In this document: positions 41,760-52,696 of the stretch, in pieces
How the letters are laid out: each line of letters opens with the position of its first letter
How positions within the stretch are numbered: the first letter of the stretch is position 1
Assembly (NCBI RefSeq): GCF_035917455.1
Contig: NZ_CP109078.1
Span: forward strand, 62,001 to 126,000
Reading direction: 5' to 3'
Length of the DNA stretch: 64,000 bases
Source: Micromonospora sp. NBC_01796
Lineage (GTDB): Bacteria; Actinomycetota; Actinomycetes; Mycobacteriales; Micromonosporaceae
The notes under the pieces: model-generated
What the model was told of the DNA's origin: nothing
What the model saw: only the letters and a program-made list of their open reading frames with translations
Database searches by the model: none
Program-made: the position numbers and the translations under genes

Positions 41760-42962
41760 TCAGAGGACGCCGTTCTCTCGGGCTTTCTGCTGGTTGCGCA
41801 GATGCTGGGCGTTGGTCTCGGCGAACTCCGAGTGCCCCTGCTTGTCGACCGCCACGAAGAAGTACCAGTCGCCCTTCGGCGGATCCATCGCCCCCTGCAA
41901 CGCCAGCTTGCCGGGGTTGTCGATCGGGGTCGGGATGAACCCCTTCAGCTTGCGGTTGTACGGGTTCTTCGGGTCGTCCAGTTCTTTCGTGGTCATGTCC
42001 TTCGACGCCTTGGTCGGCAGGCCCCGGACGTCGAACCAGTAGTTGACCGTCACGTCCATCTCGAAGCACTCGCACGGCACCTCGGAGTTCGGCTTGAACA
42101 GCCGGTTGTACGCGACCCGGGCGACCTTGCCGAGGTCGTCGGGATTACCCGCCTCGACCTGCGCCAGCGAGGCCACGATCAGCGCCTCGTACGGGGTGAC
42201 CCCGCCGAGGTTCTCCTGCACCACGTCGGTGAACTTGATCTGCCCGACGACGGTGAGGAATCCCTGCACCATCTCCTTGAGGATGCCCTCGGCGGTGGCG
42301 TTCGGCGGCAGATCGTACGTGTCCGGGAAGAGGAAACCCTCGATCGACGGGGTGACCTTCTTGCCGTCGCTGCGGGTGAACCAGTAATCCGGCACACCGA
42401 GCGCGAGCGGGTCCTTCGCCGCGGCCTCGAACTCCGCCACCGGGATCTTGGTGGTCTCCTCGAGCTGCTTGTAGACCTGCTTGGCGGTCAGACCCTCGCG
42501 AATGGTGATCTTGTTGGTCACCCTGGTCTTCGGGTCCAGCAGCAGGGTCAGCGCGGACTCACCCGACATCTGCTTGCGTACCTGGTAGAAACCCGGCTGG
42601 ATGCCGGTGGCAGCCGAGTTCTTCTCCGCGGCCTCGACAAACGCCTTGGGGCTCTTGACCACGCCCTGGGTGACCAGGGTGTTGCCGATGTCGGCGAGGA
42701 AATCGCCGTCCTTGATCTCGATCACGACCTGTCCGGTGCCGGCGCCCTCGTAGTCGGGCGCGCCGAACAGTCCCTGGATCCGGTCGCCGGCGTACCAGAC
42801 ACCACCGCCGAGTACGGCGAGCAGGACAAGGGGCAGCACCAGGGCGAGCACGGTCTTGCCCCGGCCACCACGACCCTTGCGCTTCCGGTCGCGTACGCCA
42901 CCGCGCCGGTGTTGTCCCTTCTCGGTTCGCTCGTCGAACGCGAGCTCCAAGTCGTCGATCAT
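41760..42962 (-). CDS. mltG: Endolytic murein transglycosylase MltG (YceG-like)
   Basis: 400 aa inner-membrane enzyme that cuts nascent glycan strands. Cytoplasmic basic N-terminus (RDRKRKGRGGRGK), one membrane helix (about residues 37-58), a LysM-like segment (VVIEIKDGDFLADIGNTLV), then the YceG catalytic domain with EGFLFPDTYDLP, ALIVASLAQVEAG (active-site Glu region) and the C-terminal FIPTPIDNPGKLALQGAMDP. ATG overlaps the ruvX stop (ATGA). Confidence 0.93.
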   Translation of the reverse strand: MIDDLELAFDERTEKGQHRRGGVRDRKRKGRGGRGKTVLALVLPLVLLAVLGGGVWYAGDRIQGLFGAPDYEGAGTGQVVIEIKDGDFLADIGNTLVTQGVVKSPKAFVEAAEKNSAATGIQPGFYQVRKQMSGESALTLLLDPKTRVTNKITIREGLTAKQVYKQLEETTKIPVAEFEAAAKDPLALGVPDYWFTRSDGKKVTPSIEGFLFPDTYDLPPNATAEGILKEMVQGFLTVVGQIKFTDVVQENLGGVTPYEALIVASLAQVEAGNPDDLGKVARVAYNRLFKPNSEVPCECFEMDVTVNYWFDVRGLPTKASKDMTTKELDDPKNPYNRKLKGFIPTPIDNPGKLALQGAMDPPKGDWYFFVAVDKQGHSEFAETNAQHLRNQQKARENGVL

Positions 42963-43420
42963 CTGGTCCGCCTCCGCTGCCCGTCTAGCCAGCTCTGCAG
43001 GATCTCGACTGCGGCCGCCTGATCGACCACAGCGCGTTGACGCTTTCCCCGAACGCCTCGCTCGGACAGCCTACGGGTAGCCACGACCGTCGACATCCTC
43101 TCGTCCGTGAGAGTCACCGGAACGGGGGCAATCGCCTCGGCCAGTCGGGTGGCGTACGCCTTGGTGTGGATCGCCGCCGGGCCGTGCACCCCGGCGAGAT
43201 TCACCGGTAGCCCGACGACCACCTCGACAGTTCGATGCTCTTCGACGAGGTGCGCCAATTCCGAGATGTCCGTCGGAATCGCCTTCTCGTCCGTGGCGAG
43301 GTCGCGGGCCAGGGTGACCAGCGGGGTGGCCAGAATGGCGTCCGGGTCGCAGATCGCCACGCCCACCCGTACCTTTCCGACGTCGACGCCGAGCCGTACA
43401 CCGGGCGAGAAATGCCCCAT
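42959..43420 (-). CDS. ruvX: Putative pre-16S rRNA nuclease (Holliday-junction-resolvase-like, YqgF)
   Basis: 153 aa RNase-H-fold protein: VRLGVDVGKVRVGVAICD (first Asp), VVVGLPVNLAG, and DERMSTVVATRRLSERG with the later catalytic Asp in VVDQAAAVEILQSWL. Start ATG 43420 with GGAGGG 8 nt upstream; the frame continues further upstream but without supporting signals. It lies between alaS and mltG, the standard actinobacterial order. Confidence 0.9.
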   Translation of the reverse strand: MGHFSPGVRLGVDVGKVRVGVAICDPDAILATPLVTLARDLATDEKAIPTDISELAHLVEEHRTVEVVVGLPVNLAGVHGPAAIHTKAYATRLAEAIAPVPVTLTDERMSTVVATRRLSERGVRGKRQRAVVDQAAAVEILQSWLDGQRRRTR

Positions 43421-43506
43421 ACCGATTGCCCTCCCCTCGCTGCATACGGAAAGCAGACCGCCGTGGTTCACGATCTGACCACGACGATCTGCCTCCGAGC
43501 AATCCA

Positions 43507-46191
43507 TCACGCCTCGGCGATTGCCTTTTCCACGGTCCCGAGCAGGGTCGGCGCCTGGTCGGCCGGCACGCCGCCGCCCTGGGCCAGGTCGGCGTTGCCG
43601 CCGCCCCGACCGGACAGGGCCGCCTTGACCAGGTCACCCGCGGACAGGCCGCGTCCCTTGGCGGCGGCGTTCAGCGCCACCACCAGCGAAGCCTTGCCAC
43701 CGGAACGGGCCGCCACCGCGACCACCGCGGGACGAGCCGCGTCGATCTTGCCTCGGATCTCCTGCGCCAGCGTCCGTACGTCGTTGCCGGCCGCGCCCTC
43801 CGGCGCCTCGACCCCGACGTACGCGACCCCGCGCACGTCACGGGCACCGGCCGCGAACGCCGCCGCCCCGCCCAGCACCATCTGCGCCCGGAGCTTCTCC
43901 AGCTCCTTCTCCGCGTCCCGCAACTGGGACACGGTCTGCTCGACCCGGTCGGCTACCTGCTCGTTCGGCACCCGGTAGAGGTCGGCCAGCCGGGACACCA
44001 GCAGGTGCTCCTTGGCCAGGAACCGGAACGCGTCGATGCCGACCAGTGCCTCGACCCGGCGTACGCCGGCACCGATCGAGGACTCGTTGAGGATCTTCAC
44101 CAGGCCGAGCTGACCGGAACGGGCCACATGCGTACCACCGCAGAGTTCACGGGCGTAGTCACCGACCTCGACCACCCGCACCTCTTCGCCGTACTTCTCG
44201 CCGAACAGGGCCATCGCCCCGAGCCGGCGGGCCTCGGCCTGCGAGGTGATGAAGGCGTGCACCTCAAGGTCGGACAGGAGCACCTCGTTGACCTGCTGCT
44301 CGACGTCTGCGAGCACGCTCGGGGAGACACCCGTCGGGGTGTTGAAGTCGAACCGGAGCCGGCCGGGGGCGTTGAGCGAACCCGCCTGGGTCGCCGACTC
44401 ACCGAGGAAGTTCCGCATGGTCTGGTGCACCAGGTGGGTCGCCGTGTGCGACCGGGAGATCGCCCGGCGCCGGGTCACGTCGATCTCGGCGAGACCGGCC
44501 TCACCCGTACGGACCTCGCCCCGGACCACCCGGGCCCGGTGCACGATCAGGCCGGGGACCGGCTGCTGCACGTCGAGGACCTCGACCTGACCGCCGCCGA
44601 CCGTGATCAACCCCAGGTCGGGCTGCTGGCCGCCGCCCTCGGCGTAGAACGGGGTGGTGTCGAGCACCAGCTCGACCGTCTCCCCCTCCCCCGCCACCTC
44701 GACCGGCACGCCGGCCCCGGCGAGCAGGGCCCGGACCTTGGACTCGCGACTGACCTCGGAGTAGCCGGTGAAGGTGACCGGTCCGCCGTTGTCCAGCACC
44801 CCGCGGTACGCGGACAGGTCCACGTGTCCGGTCTTGCGCGCCTGTGCGTCGGCCTTGGCCCGGGAACGCTGGTCGGCCATCAGCCGCCGGAAGCCGTCCT
44901 CGTCGACCGTCAGCCCCTGCTCGGCGGCGATCTCCAGGGTCAGGTCGATCGGGAAGCCGTAGGTGTCGTGAAGTTGGAACGCCCGCTCACCGGTCAACGC
45001 CGGCTTGCCCGCCGACTTCGACTCCGCGATCGCGGTGTCCAGGATCGTGGTGCCCGCCCGGAGGGTGGACAGGAACGCGTCCTCCTCCGCGTACGCGTAC
45101 TGGGAGATCCGGTCGAAGTCGCTGGCCAGCTCGGGGTACGACGGCGACATGCAGTCCCGGGCCACCGGCAGCAGCTCGGGCAGGGCCCGCTCCTGCCAGC
45201 CGAGCAGCCGCACCGAACGGATCGCCCGGCGCATGATCCGGCGCAGCACGTAACCGCGACCCTCGTTCGACGGGGTCACCCCGTCACCGATCAGCATCAA
45301 CGCGGTCCGCACGTGGTCGGCGATCACCCGCAGCCGTACGTCGTCCGGGTGCGACTGGTTGGCCGCGTGACCCGAGTGGGCGCCGTACCGCTTCCCGGTC
45401 AGCTCCGCCGCCCTGTCCAGGATCGGCCGCACCTCGTCGATCTCGTACAGGTTGTCCACGCCCTGCAGGATCGAGGCCATCCGCTCCAGGCCCATGCCGG
45501 TGTCGATGTTCTTCGCCGGCAGGTCACCCAGGATCGGGAAGTCCTCCTTGCCGGTGCCCGGACCCCGCTCGAACTGCATGAAAACGAGGTTCCAGAACTC
45601 CATGTACCGGTCCTCGTCGACCTCCGGGCCGCCCTCGGCGCCGAACTCCGGCCCCCGGTCGTAGAAGATCTCCGAGCACGGGCCGCACGGGCCGGGAATG
45701 CCCATGGACCAGAAGTTGTCCTTCTTGCCCCGCCGGACGATCCGCTCCGCCGGCACCCCGACCTGCTTGTGCCACAGCTCGAACGCCTCGTCGTCGTCGA
45801 GGTAGACGGTCGGCCAGATCCGCTCCGGATCCAGCCCGAACCCGCCGTCGGCCTGCGACTTGGTGATCAGGTCCCAGGCCAGGCTGATCGCACCCGACTT
45901 GAAGTAGTCCCCGAACGAGAAGTTCCCGTTCATCTGGAAGAACGTCCCGTGCCGACTGGTCTTGCCGACCTCGTCGATGTCCGGCGTACGGATGCACTTC
46001 TGCACCGACACCGCCCGCTGGTACGGCGCCGCCTGCTGCCCCAGGAAGTACGGCACGAACTGCACCATGCCCGCGTTCACGAACAACAGGTTCGGATCGT
46101 TGATGGCGGGCAGCGGAGCGGACGGCACCACGGCATGGCCATTCGCCTCGAAATGCGCCAGGTACCGCCGCTTGATCTCCGCCGTTTTCAT
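43507..46191 (-). CDS. alaS: Alanyl-tRNA synthetase
   Basis: 894 aa class II synthetase. Catalytic core at the N-terminus ([37 protein letters not shown]), editing domain with [11 protein letters not shown] and [10 protein letters not shown] zinc/active-site residues (about 560-680), and a C-terminal coiled-coil/DHHA1-like oligomerisation domain rich in Gly/Ala. The ATG overlaps the stop of the preceding gene (ATGA) and has GGAGG upstream. No T-box leader is visible. Confidence 0.97.
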   Translation of the reverse strand: MKTAEIKRRYLAHFEANGHAVVPSAPLPAINDPNLLFVNAGMVQFVPYFLGQQAAPYQRAVSVQKCIRTPDIDEVGKTSRHGTFFQMNGNFSFGDYFKSGAISLAWDLITKSQADGGFGLDPERIWPTVYLDDDEAFELWHKQVGVPAERIVRRGKKDNFWSMGIPGPCGPCSEIFYDRGPEFGAEGGPEVDEDRYMEFWNLVFMQFERGPGTGKEDFPILGDLPAKNIDTGMGLERMASILQGVDNLYEIDEVRPILDRAAELTGKRYGAHSGHAANQSHPDDVRLRVIADHVRTALMLIGDGVTPSNEGRGYVLRRIMRRAIRSVRLLGWQERALPELLPVARDCMSPSYPELASDFDRISQYAYAEEDAFLSTLRAGTTILDTAIAESKSAGKPALTGERAFQLHDTYGFPIDLTLEIAAEQGLTVDEDGFRRLMADQRSRAKADAQARKTGHVDLSAYRGVLDNGGPVTFTGYSEVSRESKVRALLAGAGVPVEVAGEGETVELVLDTTPFYAEGGGQQPDLGLITVGGGQVEVLDVQQPVPGLIVHRARVVRGEVRTGEAGLAEIDVTRRRAISRSHTATHLVHQTMRNFLGESATQAGSLNAPGRLRFDFNTPTGVSPSVLADVEQQVNEVLLSDLEVHAFITSQAEARRLGAMALFGEKYGEEVRVVEVGDYARELCGGTHVARSGQLGLVKILNESSIGAGVRRVEALVGIDAFRFLAKEHLLVSRLADLYRVPNEQVADRVEQTVSQLRDAEKELEKLRAQMVLGGAAAFAAGARDVRGVAYVGVEAPEGAAGNDVRTLAQEIRGKIDAARPAVVAVAARSGGKASLVVALNAAAKGRGLSAGDLVKAALSGRGGGNADLAQGGGVPADQAPTLLGTVEKAIAEA

Positions 46192-46493
46192 CGGGAGCCA
46201 TCCTCCGGGAAAATCTCGTGGTCGCCGATCCGCGGGTCCCCGCGCAGGTCGGCGAATTGGTCGTCATACGCCACGCCCTCGGCGAAGGCGTTGTGGATCT
46301 CCTGCTCACGCTCGGCCATACCGGCCCGAACGTCGTCGATGAAGCCACGCAGTGACTCGACCGCCCCACCGGCGGACGCCGACAGCGACGTGGCGATGCC
46401 GCCCGGTGTGTACGACTGGGCGGTCCGGGTCACCTTGCGGACGACCAGCGCCCCGACGGCGAGCCCGATGCCCAGCCAGAGCAAACGCCTCAT
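46188..46493 (-). CDS. DUF6167-type small membrane-anchored protein
   Basis: 101 aa. One hydrophobic N-terminal helix ([15 protein letters not shown]), then [41 protein letters not shown], the conserved stretch of the family that usually sits directly upstream of alaS in actinobacteria. Function unknown. Coupled to alaS by a 4-bp overlap. Confidence 0.8.
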   Translation of the reverse strand: MRRLLWLGIGLAVGALVVRKVTRTAQSYTPGGIATSLSASAGGAVESLRGFIDDVRAGMAEREQEIHNAFAEGVAYDDQFADLRGDPRIGDHEIFPEDGSR

Positions 46494-46535
46494 GGCCTTA
46501 TCCTCTCTCCCCGCTCCGGTGGCACCGGCACCAGG

Positions 46536-47000
46536 TCAGCGGTTCTCGCCGCGCTTGGCCGCCCGGCGCTGCTGCTTGATCGTCGCCCGTACCTCGCGGT
46601 CTTCGTCGGCGTGCCGGCGGGCGGCTGCCGCCTTGCGTACGCCGTAGCCGAAGGCGGCCACCTTCACCAGGGGGTTCGCCGCCGCGGCGGAGACCACGGT
46701 GGCGAGGTTGGCGACGTTGGCGGTGACGTTCTGCGCGTGACCGGTCATCGTGTCGATCTTGGCGAGCTGGATGTTCACCCCGTCCAACGAGGTGTGCACC
46801 TGTGTGAGCGCGACGTTCACGTTCTCGATGGTGGCGTTCGCGTTACCCAGAAGTGGCGCCGTACGGTCGTTCAGGTCGTTGATCGCCCGGGTAGCGGCGT
46901 CGACCGTGTGCCGCAGCCGCAGAATGGGCACGGCCAGTACGAGCACCAGCATCAGGAACGCCCCCGCCGCGACGAGCGCGGCGATCTGTCCAGGGTTCAC
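46536..47000 (-). CDS. DUF948 domain protein
   Basis: 154 aa. N-terminal membrane helix (IAALVAAGAFLMLVLVLAV), then an amphipathic coiled-coil region (about 25-100, many Asn/Thr/Val: NDLNDRTAPLLGNANATIEN) typical of DUF948, then a basic tail. A membrane-tethered structural role is likely; the exact function is unknown. GTG start with GAGGAG upstream. It lies 42 bp upstream of the DUF6167 gene. Confidence 0.8.
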   Translation of the reverse strand: MNPGQIAALVAAGAFLMLVLVLAVPILRLRHTVDAATRAINDLNDRTAPLLGNANATIENVNVALTQVHTSLDGVNIQLAKIDTMTGHAQNVTANVANLATVVSAAAANPLVKVAAFGYGVRKAAAARRHADEDREVRATIKQQRRAAKRGENR

Positions 47001-47145
47001 CCGTGTTCTCCTCTACCGAACCGTCTCGAAAGCGCGGCTACGCCATCCGGGCGCACCGCTCCAACAGCGGGCAAAGCGGCACCGGACACGTAACGCCGCA
47101 CTCCGTACCAACAGGCAGACCCTACCGTCCGTGACGAAAGTCGGC

Positions 47146-50088
47146 TCACGACGGTGGGGCGGTCAGTTCACTGAGCGGATCGTCGGTGAACAGCGGTTCC
47201 GGATCCACACCGGTGAGCGACGGGTCCGTACTCGGCTGCGGCTTGATCCGGTCGTCGTCGATCGCGTTCCGTACCTTGATCGACACCACCGCTCCGTCGC
47301 ACGGCGGCGGCTCGACGCCGGGTGACGCCGGTGCCCCCTCCGGCTCGGTCGGCTCGACCGTCGGCCGGGCGTCCAGCGGCTCGGTGGCGCAGGTCGGTGG
47401 GCGGACCCACAGGTCGAGGGTCAGCTCGTCGCGCCGCCAGCAGGTGTAGTGCCCCTCGACCGGCTGCTCCGGGCAGGGCTTGATCTGCCACGTCTTCCAG
47501 CCGTCCTCGGTCAACGCCTGCTGGTACGCCTGCGCGGTCGGTTCCGCCCCCTGCGCGGACTCCACCGTGCGCTCCCGGAACCGGCACTCGATCAGGCACC
47601 ACCGGCTGCCGTAGACATCGTCCTCGACCTGGGTCGCCGCCCACTGCGGTACGGACAACTCGTCCAGGGCGCTGAAGACCGGATCGCGGGTCGCGGCCCG
47701 GATGCCGAAGAAGAGCGGCAGCGCGCCGAGCACCAGCAACGTGGCCAGGATCAGCGCGGCCACCTTGAGCCGGCGCTTCTCCCGCGCCTGCCGGCGGATC
47801 TCGGACCGGGGTTCGCGGATCTCCCCGGTCCCGGTGGGATCGTCGAACGGGCGGTCGGCACCGGCCGGATCCGATCCGGGTACGGCCGCCGGCCGGACAC
47901 TCGCCGCACCGACCGGTGCAACCGCCACCTTGGCCACGGCCACCGGCTTGGCCGCACCGACCGGGCCTGGCCCACCCATCGGATTCGGTCCGCCCTGATG
48001 CGGCCCACCCATCGGGTTCGGCCCACCCATCGGATTCGGCCCGCCCTGGTGGGGCCCACCCATCGGGTTCGGTCCGCCCATCGGGTTCGGTCCGCCCATC
48101 GGGTTCGGTCCGCCCTGGTGGGGGCCACCCATCGGGTTGGGTCCGCCGGGTCGGGGTGCGGTGCCGGGGACGGCCACCGACGCCGATCCGGCGACCGGTA
48201 CGGACGCCGCGCCGCGCCCGACTCCGGGGGCACCGGCGTCGCGCTCCGGCTGGCCCGAGGGCGGCACGGGGCCGCCCGGAGCCATCGGGGCACCGGGGGC
48301 CATCGGGCCGGGACCGGACGGCCGTGGCGGCATGCCGGGGCCAGTCGCCGGTGGGAAGGCCGGAGGTGCCTGCCGGGGGCCGGGGGCCCGGCCACCGGGC
48401 CGGTCCATCGGCTCGGTGGGCGGCGGAACCGTGGCCGCGCCGCGTGGACCACCGGGGTTACCCGGCGGCGGAACCGCGCCCTGCGGTCCGGGGCCGACGG
48501 GCGGTCCCGGGGGCATGGCACGGCCGACGCCGCGGTTCTCGCCGGTGCCGTCGGTCCGGGCCCGGTCCTGACCGGACGGAGCGCCCGACGGCGGTCGGCC
48601 CGGCGGGTAACCGGGGCCGGGCTGCGCCCGGTCGGGGTTGGCCGGGCCGTCGACCGGGGCGGACCGGCGGGGACGCAGTTCGGGGCCGCGCGTGCCGTCG
48701 CGACCGGGCGGTACGGATTCGGCCGGCGGGCGTGCACCCGGAGCCCAGGCGTCGTGCCCCCGCCCGCGCGGTGGCGGTTGGCCGGGGCCCTGACCCGGTG
48801 ACGGGGCGGGTGGTGCGCCGAATCCGTCCGGGGCGACCGGACCACCGGCCGGGCCATCCGGAACGGGCGCGGCGCCTGCGGACCGGCCCCCACGGGTGGC
48901 CCGCCGGACCCAGTCCGAGGGGCGGGACGCCCGCTGGCTACCGGTCGTCTCCTCCGGTCCACCCGGCGGGGGCAGCGCGGGCGCGTTACCCGTCCTGGGC
49001 ACCTGCGGGTCAGCCGGATCGGCCGCCCTCGCCCCGCGCGGGTCCGTGGGATCGGCCAGCCGGGCACCGCGCGGATCCGTGGGATCGGCGTGCCGCCGGG
49101 CCCGCGGCTCGGGCTGCTCGGGAAGTCTCGCCCCGCGCGGATCGGTCGGGTCGGGAAGCCTCGCCCCGCGCGGATCGGTCGGGTCGCCAACCCTCGGCGC
49201 GCGGGGGTCGTCGGCGTCGCGGGGGTGGCCGTACCTGCCGTCCGGCGGTGCCAGGTCGGGTCGGCCGGTGGGCTCACCGGACGGGAATCCGGGCCGCGCC
49301 GTGGCGGGTCCACCCGGCACCGGCGGGGTGGCGACAGCACTGCGCCGGCCGGGCGGGGTGTCCTCGTGCCGCCGTCCGGGAGGCATCTCGTCGGTCCGCG
49401 GCTCGGGCGGGCGCCGCACCGGGTCGACCCCGGGCGCACCGTGCCTGGCCTGCGGCTCACGCTGATCCGGCGCCGCTGCCCCGGCGTGCCGCCCCGGTCG
49501 ATCCACCGGGGCACGGGAGCCGTCGGGCTCGACCGGGGACGCCGCCCGGCGGCCCGGCCGCTCCGCACCCTGGGGGCCGTCGGGTTCGAATCCCCGGGAG
49601 TGCCGGGACGGGCCGGCCGGATCGGCCTGCTCCTGCGTACGCCAGGGCTCGGCCGAGGCGGGTGGGCCGGTCAGAGTGTGTTCGGCTCGCGGCGGCTCCG
49701 GACGGGACGGTTCGCCCCGGGGTGGTTCGGGCGCGGGCCTGGGTTGACCGACCGGGGGCACAACCGCGGCGCGGCGTACCGGGGCCGGGGGGGCGCCCGG
49801 TTCCGGGTCGCCGGGCCCCGGCCCGACGGGACCGAAGTCGGCCGGTGCCGGTCCCCGACCGGGCGGGGCAGCACGTCCCGGTCCGGGTTCGGCGCCACCG
49901 GGGCCGAGTTCGGTCTGCTGCTGCTTGGCCGTACGGAGGTCGGCGATCCAGCCGAGTTCCTCTCCGCTGACCTCCGGCTCCTCGGCGGGGGTGTCGGACT
50001 TGCCCCGTCCCCAGCGGCGTCGCAGGGATCGAGGTTCCCGTTGCTCCTCGGTGCCGTCTTCGGGCAGGTCGGAACCGCGCGATTTCAC
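47146..50088 (-). CDS. Giant proline/glycine-rich single-pass membrane protein
   Basis: 980 aa. Residues about 55-770 are a disordered Pro/Gly/Arg/Ala-rich cytoplasmic region with two tandem-repeat blocks: DPTDPRGAR(L/A) units around 300-370 and GGPNPM / GGPHQ units around 650-710. One membrane helix ([15 protein letters not shown], about 775-795) separates it from a ~185-residue outer domain with at least six Cys ([36 protein letters not shown]). The outer domain looks conserved and folded. The GTG start overlaps the rarA stop (GTGA) and has GGGGAGG. Function unknown; polyproline makes EF-P dependence likely. Confidence 0.75.
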   Translation of the reverse strand: MKSRGSDLPEDGTEEQREPRSLRRRWGRGKSDTPAEEPEVSGEELGWIADLRTAKQQQTELGPGGAEPGPGRAAPPGRGPAPADFGPVGPGPGDPEPGAPPAPVRRAAVVPPVGQPRPAPEPPRGEPSRPEPPRAEHTLTGPPASAEPWRTQEQADPAGPSRHSRGFEPDGPQGAERPGRRAASPVEPDGSRAPVDRPGRHAGAAAPDQREPQARHGAPGVDPVRRPPEPRTDEMPPGRRHEDTPPGRRSAVATPPVPGGPATARPGFPSGEPTGRPDLAPPDGRYGHPRDADDPRAPRVGDPTDPRGARLPDPTDPRGARLPEQPEPRARRHADPTDPRGARLADPTDPRGARAADPADPQVPRTGNAPALPPPGGPEETTGSQRASRPSDWVRRATRGGRSAGAAPVPDGPAGGPVAPDGFGAPPAPSPGQGPGQPPPRGRGHDAWAPGARPPAESVPPGRDGTRGPELRPRRSAPVDGPANPDRAQPGPGYPPGRPPSGAPSGQDRARTDGTGENRGVGRAMPPGPPVGPGPQGAVPPPGNPGGPRGAATVPPPTEPMDRPGGRAPGPRQAPPAFPPATGPGMPPRPSGPGPMAPGAPMAPGGPVPPSGQPERDAGAPGVGRGAASVPVAGSASVAVPGTAPRPGGPNPMGGPHQGGPNPMGGPNPMGGPNPMGGPHQGGPNPMGGPNPMGGPHQGGPNPMGGPGPVGAAKPVAVAKVAVAPVGAASVRPAAVPGSDPAGADRPFDDPTGTGEIREPRSEIRRQAREKRRLKVAALILATLLVLGALPLFFGIRAATRDPVFSALDELSVPQWAATQVEDDVYGSRWCLIECRFRERTVESAQGAEPTAQAYQQALTEDGWKTWQIKPCPEQPVEGHYTCWRRDELTLDLWVRPPTCATEPLDARPTVEPTEPEGAPASPGVEPPPCDGAVVSIKVRNAIDDDRIKPQPSTDPSLTGVDPEPLFTDDPLSELTAPPS
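47971..48147 (-). repeat. Tandem repeat encoding GGPNPM / GGPHQ
   Basis: About 9-10 copies of an 18-bp unit (CCCATCGGGTTCGGTCCG and near variants), interrupted three times by a GGPHQ-coding unit. Units differ by single third-position changes, indicating expansion by slippage or unequal exchange. Confidence 0.8.
49025..49200 (-). repeat. Repeat block encoding DPTDPRGAR
   Basis: Four near-identical ~27-bp units (CCGCGCGGATCSGTSGGRTC core) plus two degenerate ones within the same gene. Confidence 0.7.
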
Positions 50089-51554
50089 TGGTGATCCTCC
50101 CCGGCAGGCGCGCTGCCGTCTTCGTCCGCCGCCCGATCCGGCCTGGTGCCGGTGCTGGTCGACGCCGGTGTCGGGGCGGGCGTGCCCCGGACGATGCCAC
50201 GCAACAGGGGAAGCCGGGCGGCGACCGCCCGCTCCCCACCGTGTCCCGTGGGCCGGTAGTAGTCGGTGCCGACGAGGTCGTCGGGTACGTACTGCTGGGT
50301 GACCACACCCCGCTGGTCGTCGTGCGGGTACCGGTAGCCGGTGCCGTGTCCGAGCCCCCGCGAACCGGAGTAGTGGGCGTCGCGCAGGGCCCGGGGCACC
50401 GAACCGCCGCGTCCGGCCCGGACGTCACCGGTGGCGGCACCGATCGCGGTGGTGACCGCGTTCGACTTCGGCGCGGTCGCCATGTGGATCACCGCCTGGG
50501 CCAGGTTGAGCTGGACCTCGGGCAGGCCGACGTACTCGACGGCGTGGGCGGCGGCGGTGGCGACGCTCAGCGCGGTCGGGTCGGCCATGCCGATGTCCTC
50601 GCTGGCGAAGATGACGATCCGCCGGGCGATGAACCGGGCGTCCTCACCGGCCACCAGCATCCGGGCCAGCCAGTGCAGGGCCGCGTCGACGTCCGAGCCG
50701 CGCATGCTCTTGATGAACGCGCTGACGACGTCGTAGTGGGCGTCGCCGTCGCGGTCGTAGCGGACCGCCGCCACGTCCACCGCCTGCTCGGCGGTGGCCA
50801 GATCGATCTCCGTGCCACCGAGGGCCGCGGCCGAGCCGGCGGCTGCTTCGAGCGCGGTCAGTGCCTTGCGTACGTCGCCGCCGGCGAGGCGTACGAGATG
50901 GTCCTCGGCGTCGGGCGCGAGGGTGAGCGCCCCGCCCAGCCCGCGTTCGTCGGTCATCGCGCGGCGCAGCAACCCGCGCACCGCCTGCTCGTCGAGCGGT
51001 TGCAGGGTGAGCAGTACGCACCGCGAGAGCAACGGCGAGATGACCGAGAAGTACGGGTTCTCCGTGGTCGCCGCCAGCAGCGTGACCGTACGGTCCTCGA
51101 CCGCGGCGAGCAGGGAGTCCTGCTGGGTCTTGCTGAACCGGTGCACCTCGTCGATGAAGAGCACGGTCGGTCGACCGCCGGCCCGGCGTTCCCGGCGGGC
51201 GGTTTCGATCACCGCCCGGACGTCCTTGACTCCGGCGGAGAGCGCCGACATGGCAACGAACCGCCGGTCGGTCGCCCCGGCGACCAGGTGGGCGATGGTG
51301 GTCTTGCCGCTGCCCGGCGGGCCCCAGAGGATCACCGACATCGGCGTCGTGCCGGTCACCAGTTGGCGCAGCGGTGCGCCCGGTGCCAGCAGGTGGTCCT
51401 GACCGATCAGTTCGTCCAGGCTCGCCGGACGCATCCGGACCGGCAGCGGGGCGTCCGCTCCGGGCGTGGTGAAGCCATCGGCGTCCCCCGATGTCGGGGG
51501 TGCGGAGCGCGCCCCACCGGCACCGGTGAGGGAGAACAGACCGTCGGGCTCCAT
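50085..51554 (-). CDS. rarA: Replication-associated recombination protein A (RarA/MgsA AAA+ ATPase)
   Basis: 489 aa clamp-loader-like ATPase acting at stalled forks. Walker [12 protein letters not shown], Walker [17 protein letters not shown], sensor [17 protein letters not shown] (Arg finger), then the tetramerisation domain with VYDR-like [23 protein letters not shown] and YPHDD near the C-terminus. N-terminal ~40 and C-terminal ~35 residues are Pro/Gly-rich linkers. ATG 51554 used (a GTG directly precedes it). Confidence 0.94.
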   Translation of the reverse strand: MEPDGLFSLTGAGGARSAPPTSGDADGFTTPGADAPLPVRMRPASLDELIGQDHLLAPGAPLRQLVTGTTPMSVILWGPPGSGKTTIAHLVAGATDRRFVAMSALSAGVKDVRAVIETARRERRAGGRPTVLFIDEVHRFSKTQQDSLLAAVEDRTVTLLAATTENPYFSVISPLLSRCVLLTLQPLDEQAVRGLLRRAMTDERGLGGALTLAPDAEDHLVRLAGGDVRKALTALEAAAGSAAALGGTEIDLATAEQAVDVAAVRYDRDGDAHYDVVSAFIKSMRGSDVDAALHWLARMLVAGEDARFIARRIVIFASEDIGMADPTALSVATAAAHAVEYVGLPEVQLNLAQAVIHMATAPKSNAVTTAIGAATGDVRAGRGGSVPRALRDAHYSGSRGLGHGTGYRYPHDDQRGVVTQQYVPDDLVGTDYYRPTGHGGERAVAARLPLLRGIVRGTPAPTPASTSTGTRPDRAADEDGSAPAGEDHQ

Positions 51555-51628
51555 CACGAAGACATTACCGGCCCGGTGCCGGACGCTTGAAATGCGCCGA
51601 TCCCGGGCCGGTTCGCGTCGGTCGACGG

Positions 51629-51835
51629 TCAGCCCCGACCGGGCCGCCGTCCGCGCCAGCGTCCGCCGCCACCGCCGGGCGCGCGACCGACACCGGCCAG
51701 GTAGAGCGCGAGGCAGAGCAGACCGATAAGGATCAGGGTGTTCCAGTTGAACAGGTCCGGCGCGCCGAGGTCGGAGTCGAACAGGTCGAGCAGGAGCGCA
51801 AAGCCGAAAACACCGGCGGCGATGTAGGCGAACAT
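51629..51835 (-). CDS. Small two-helix membrane protein
   Basis: 68 aa. Two hydrophobic helices ([19 protein letters not shown] and [17 protein letters not shown]) joined by [13 protein letters not shown], then a Gly/Arg tail. GGAGG 6 nt before the ATG strongly supports the start. Function unknown. Divergent from the acetyltransferase gene. Confidence 0.72.
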   Translation of the reverse strand: MFAYIAAGVFGFALLLDLFDSDLGAPDLFNWNTLILIGLLCLALYLAGVGRAPGGGGGRWRGRRPGRG

Positions 51836-51927
51836 ATCGGTCCTCCGAGGGGGTGGGGTGGGTCGACCCTGATGTACCCCGCCACGGCTCCCGTCAATCT
51901 CCACCGTGGAACCAGCCCGGTCGGCGC

Positions 51928-51941
51928 TATTGTTTCCCCCA
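51928..51941 (+). promoter_or_regulatory. -10 element for leaderless acetyltransferase mRNA
   Basis: TATTGT (51928-51933) lies exactly 7 nt before the ATG, the spacing that puts the transcription start on the A. No good -35 is visible, so this is tentative. Confidence 0.4.
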
Positions 51942-52696
51942 TGATCAGCAGAGCGACCCTGGTCAGGGGGCGTGCGGCCGTCCTGGCCGCGGCCGGCGAC
52001 CACCCGTACGTCCGGCTCAACACCCACGGCGGCGGCGAGCCGACCGGATACCTGCTCGACGACGCCACGTTCTGGGCCGGGACCGGCCCGCACGGGGCGA
52101 CCGGCTGGGCGACCGGCGACGCCACCCGGGCAGCCGAGCTGGCCGGTGAACTCCGCGCCACCGGCACGCTCGACCTGCGCTGGCTGCACCTGCCCCGGCT
52201 GGACGGCGACATCCCGGCCGAACACCTGCCCGTGACCCAACGCGACGAGTGGGACTTCCGCTGGGCGGTGACCCCGCCACCGGTCCAACCGGAGGAGGAG
52301 CGGGTGGTACGCCTCACCGGGGCCGACCACGACGCGATCAACGCCCTGGTCGACGCCGCGTTCCCGACCAGCACCACCCGCCCCGGCGACCCTCGGGTAC
52401 GCCACTGGTACGGCATCCGCGACGGCAACCGGCTGGTGGCCGCCGGTGCCGACCGGAGTCGGGGCGGCACCGGCTTCCTCGCCGGGATCGCGGTCGCGAC
52501 GGACTCCCGTGGTCGGGGATTCGGTGCCGCGCTCACCGCCGCGATGACCCGTACCCTGCTGGACGAGACGGAGGAGGTGACCCTCGGCGTACTGACGGAC
52601 AACCTGCCCGCGATCCGGCTCTACGACCGGCTCGGGTTCGCCGGCTCGATTCCGCGTACGTCGGTGGGGTTGGCCCCGGTCCCCGTCCTGGCCTGA
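51941..52696 (+). CDS. GNAT-family N-acetyltransferase
   Basis: 251 aa. The N-terminal half is variable (ISRATLVRGRAAVL...). The C-terminal GNAT domain (about 125-240) has the acetyl-CoA loop GIAVATDSRGRGFGAALTAA (Q/RxxGxG/A form) and the end motif LGVLTDNLPAIRLYDRLGF. Substrate unknown. No Shine-Dalgarno sequence precedes the ATG, fitting a leaderless message. Its last 76 nt overlap the convergent MFS gene. Confidence 0.82.
   Translation: MISRATLVRGRAAVLAAAGDHPYVRLNTHGGGEPTGYLLDDATFWAGTGPHGATGWATGDATRAAELAGELRATGTLDLRWLHLPRLDGDIPAEHLPVTQRDEWDFRWAVTPPPVQPEEERVVRLTGADHDAINALVDAAFPTSTTRPGDPRVRHWYGIRDGNRLVAAGADRSRGGTGFLAGIAVATDSRGRGFGAALTAAMTRTLLDETEEVTLGVLTDNLPAIRLYDRLGFAGSIPRTSVGLAPVPVLA

Noticed and set aside
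47971-49200. Tandem repeats that might be a CRISPR array
   Set aside because: The units are in-frame coding repeats with no unique spacers; they belong to the giant proline-rich protein.
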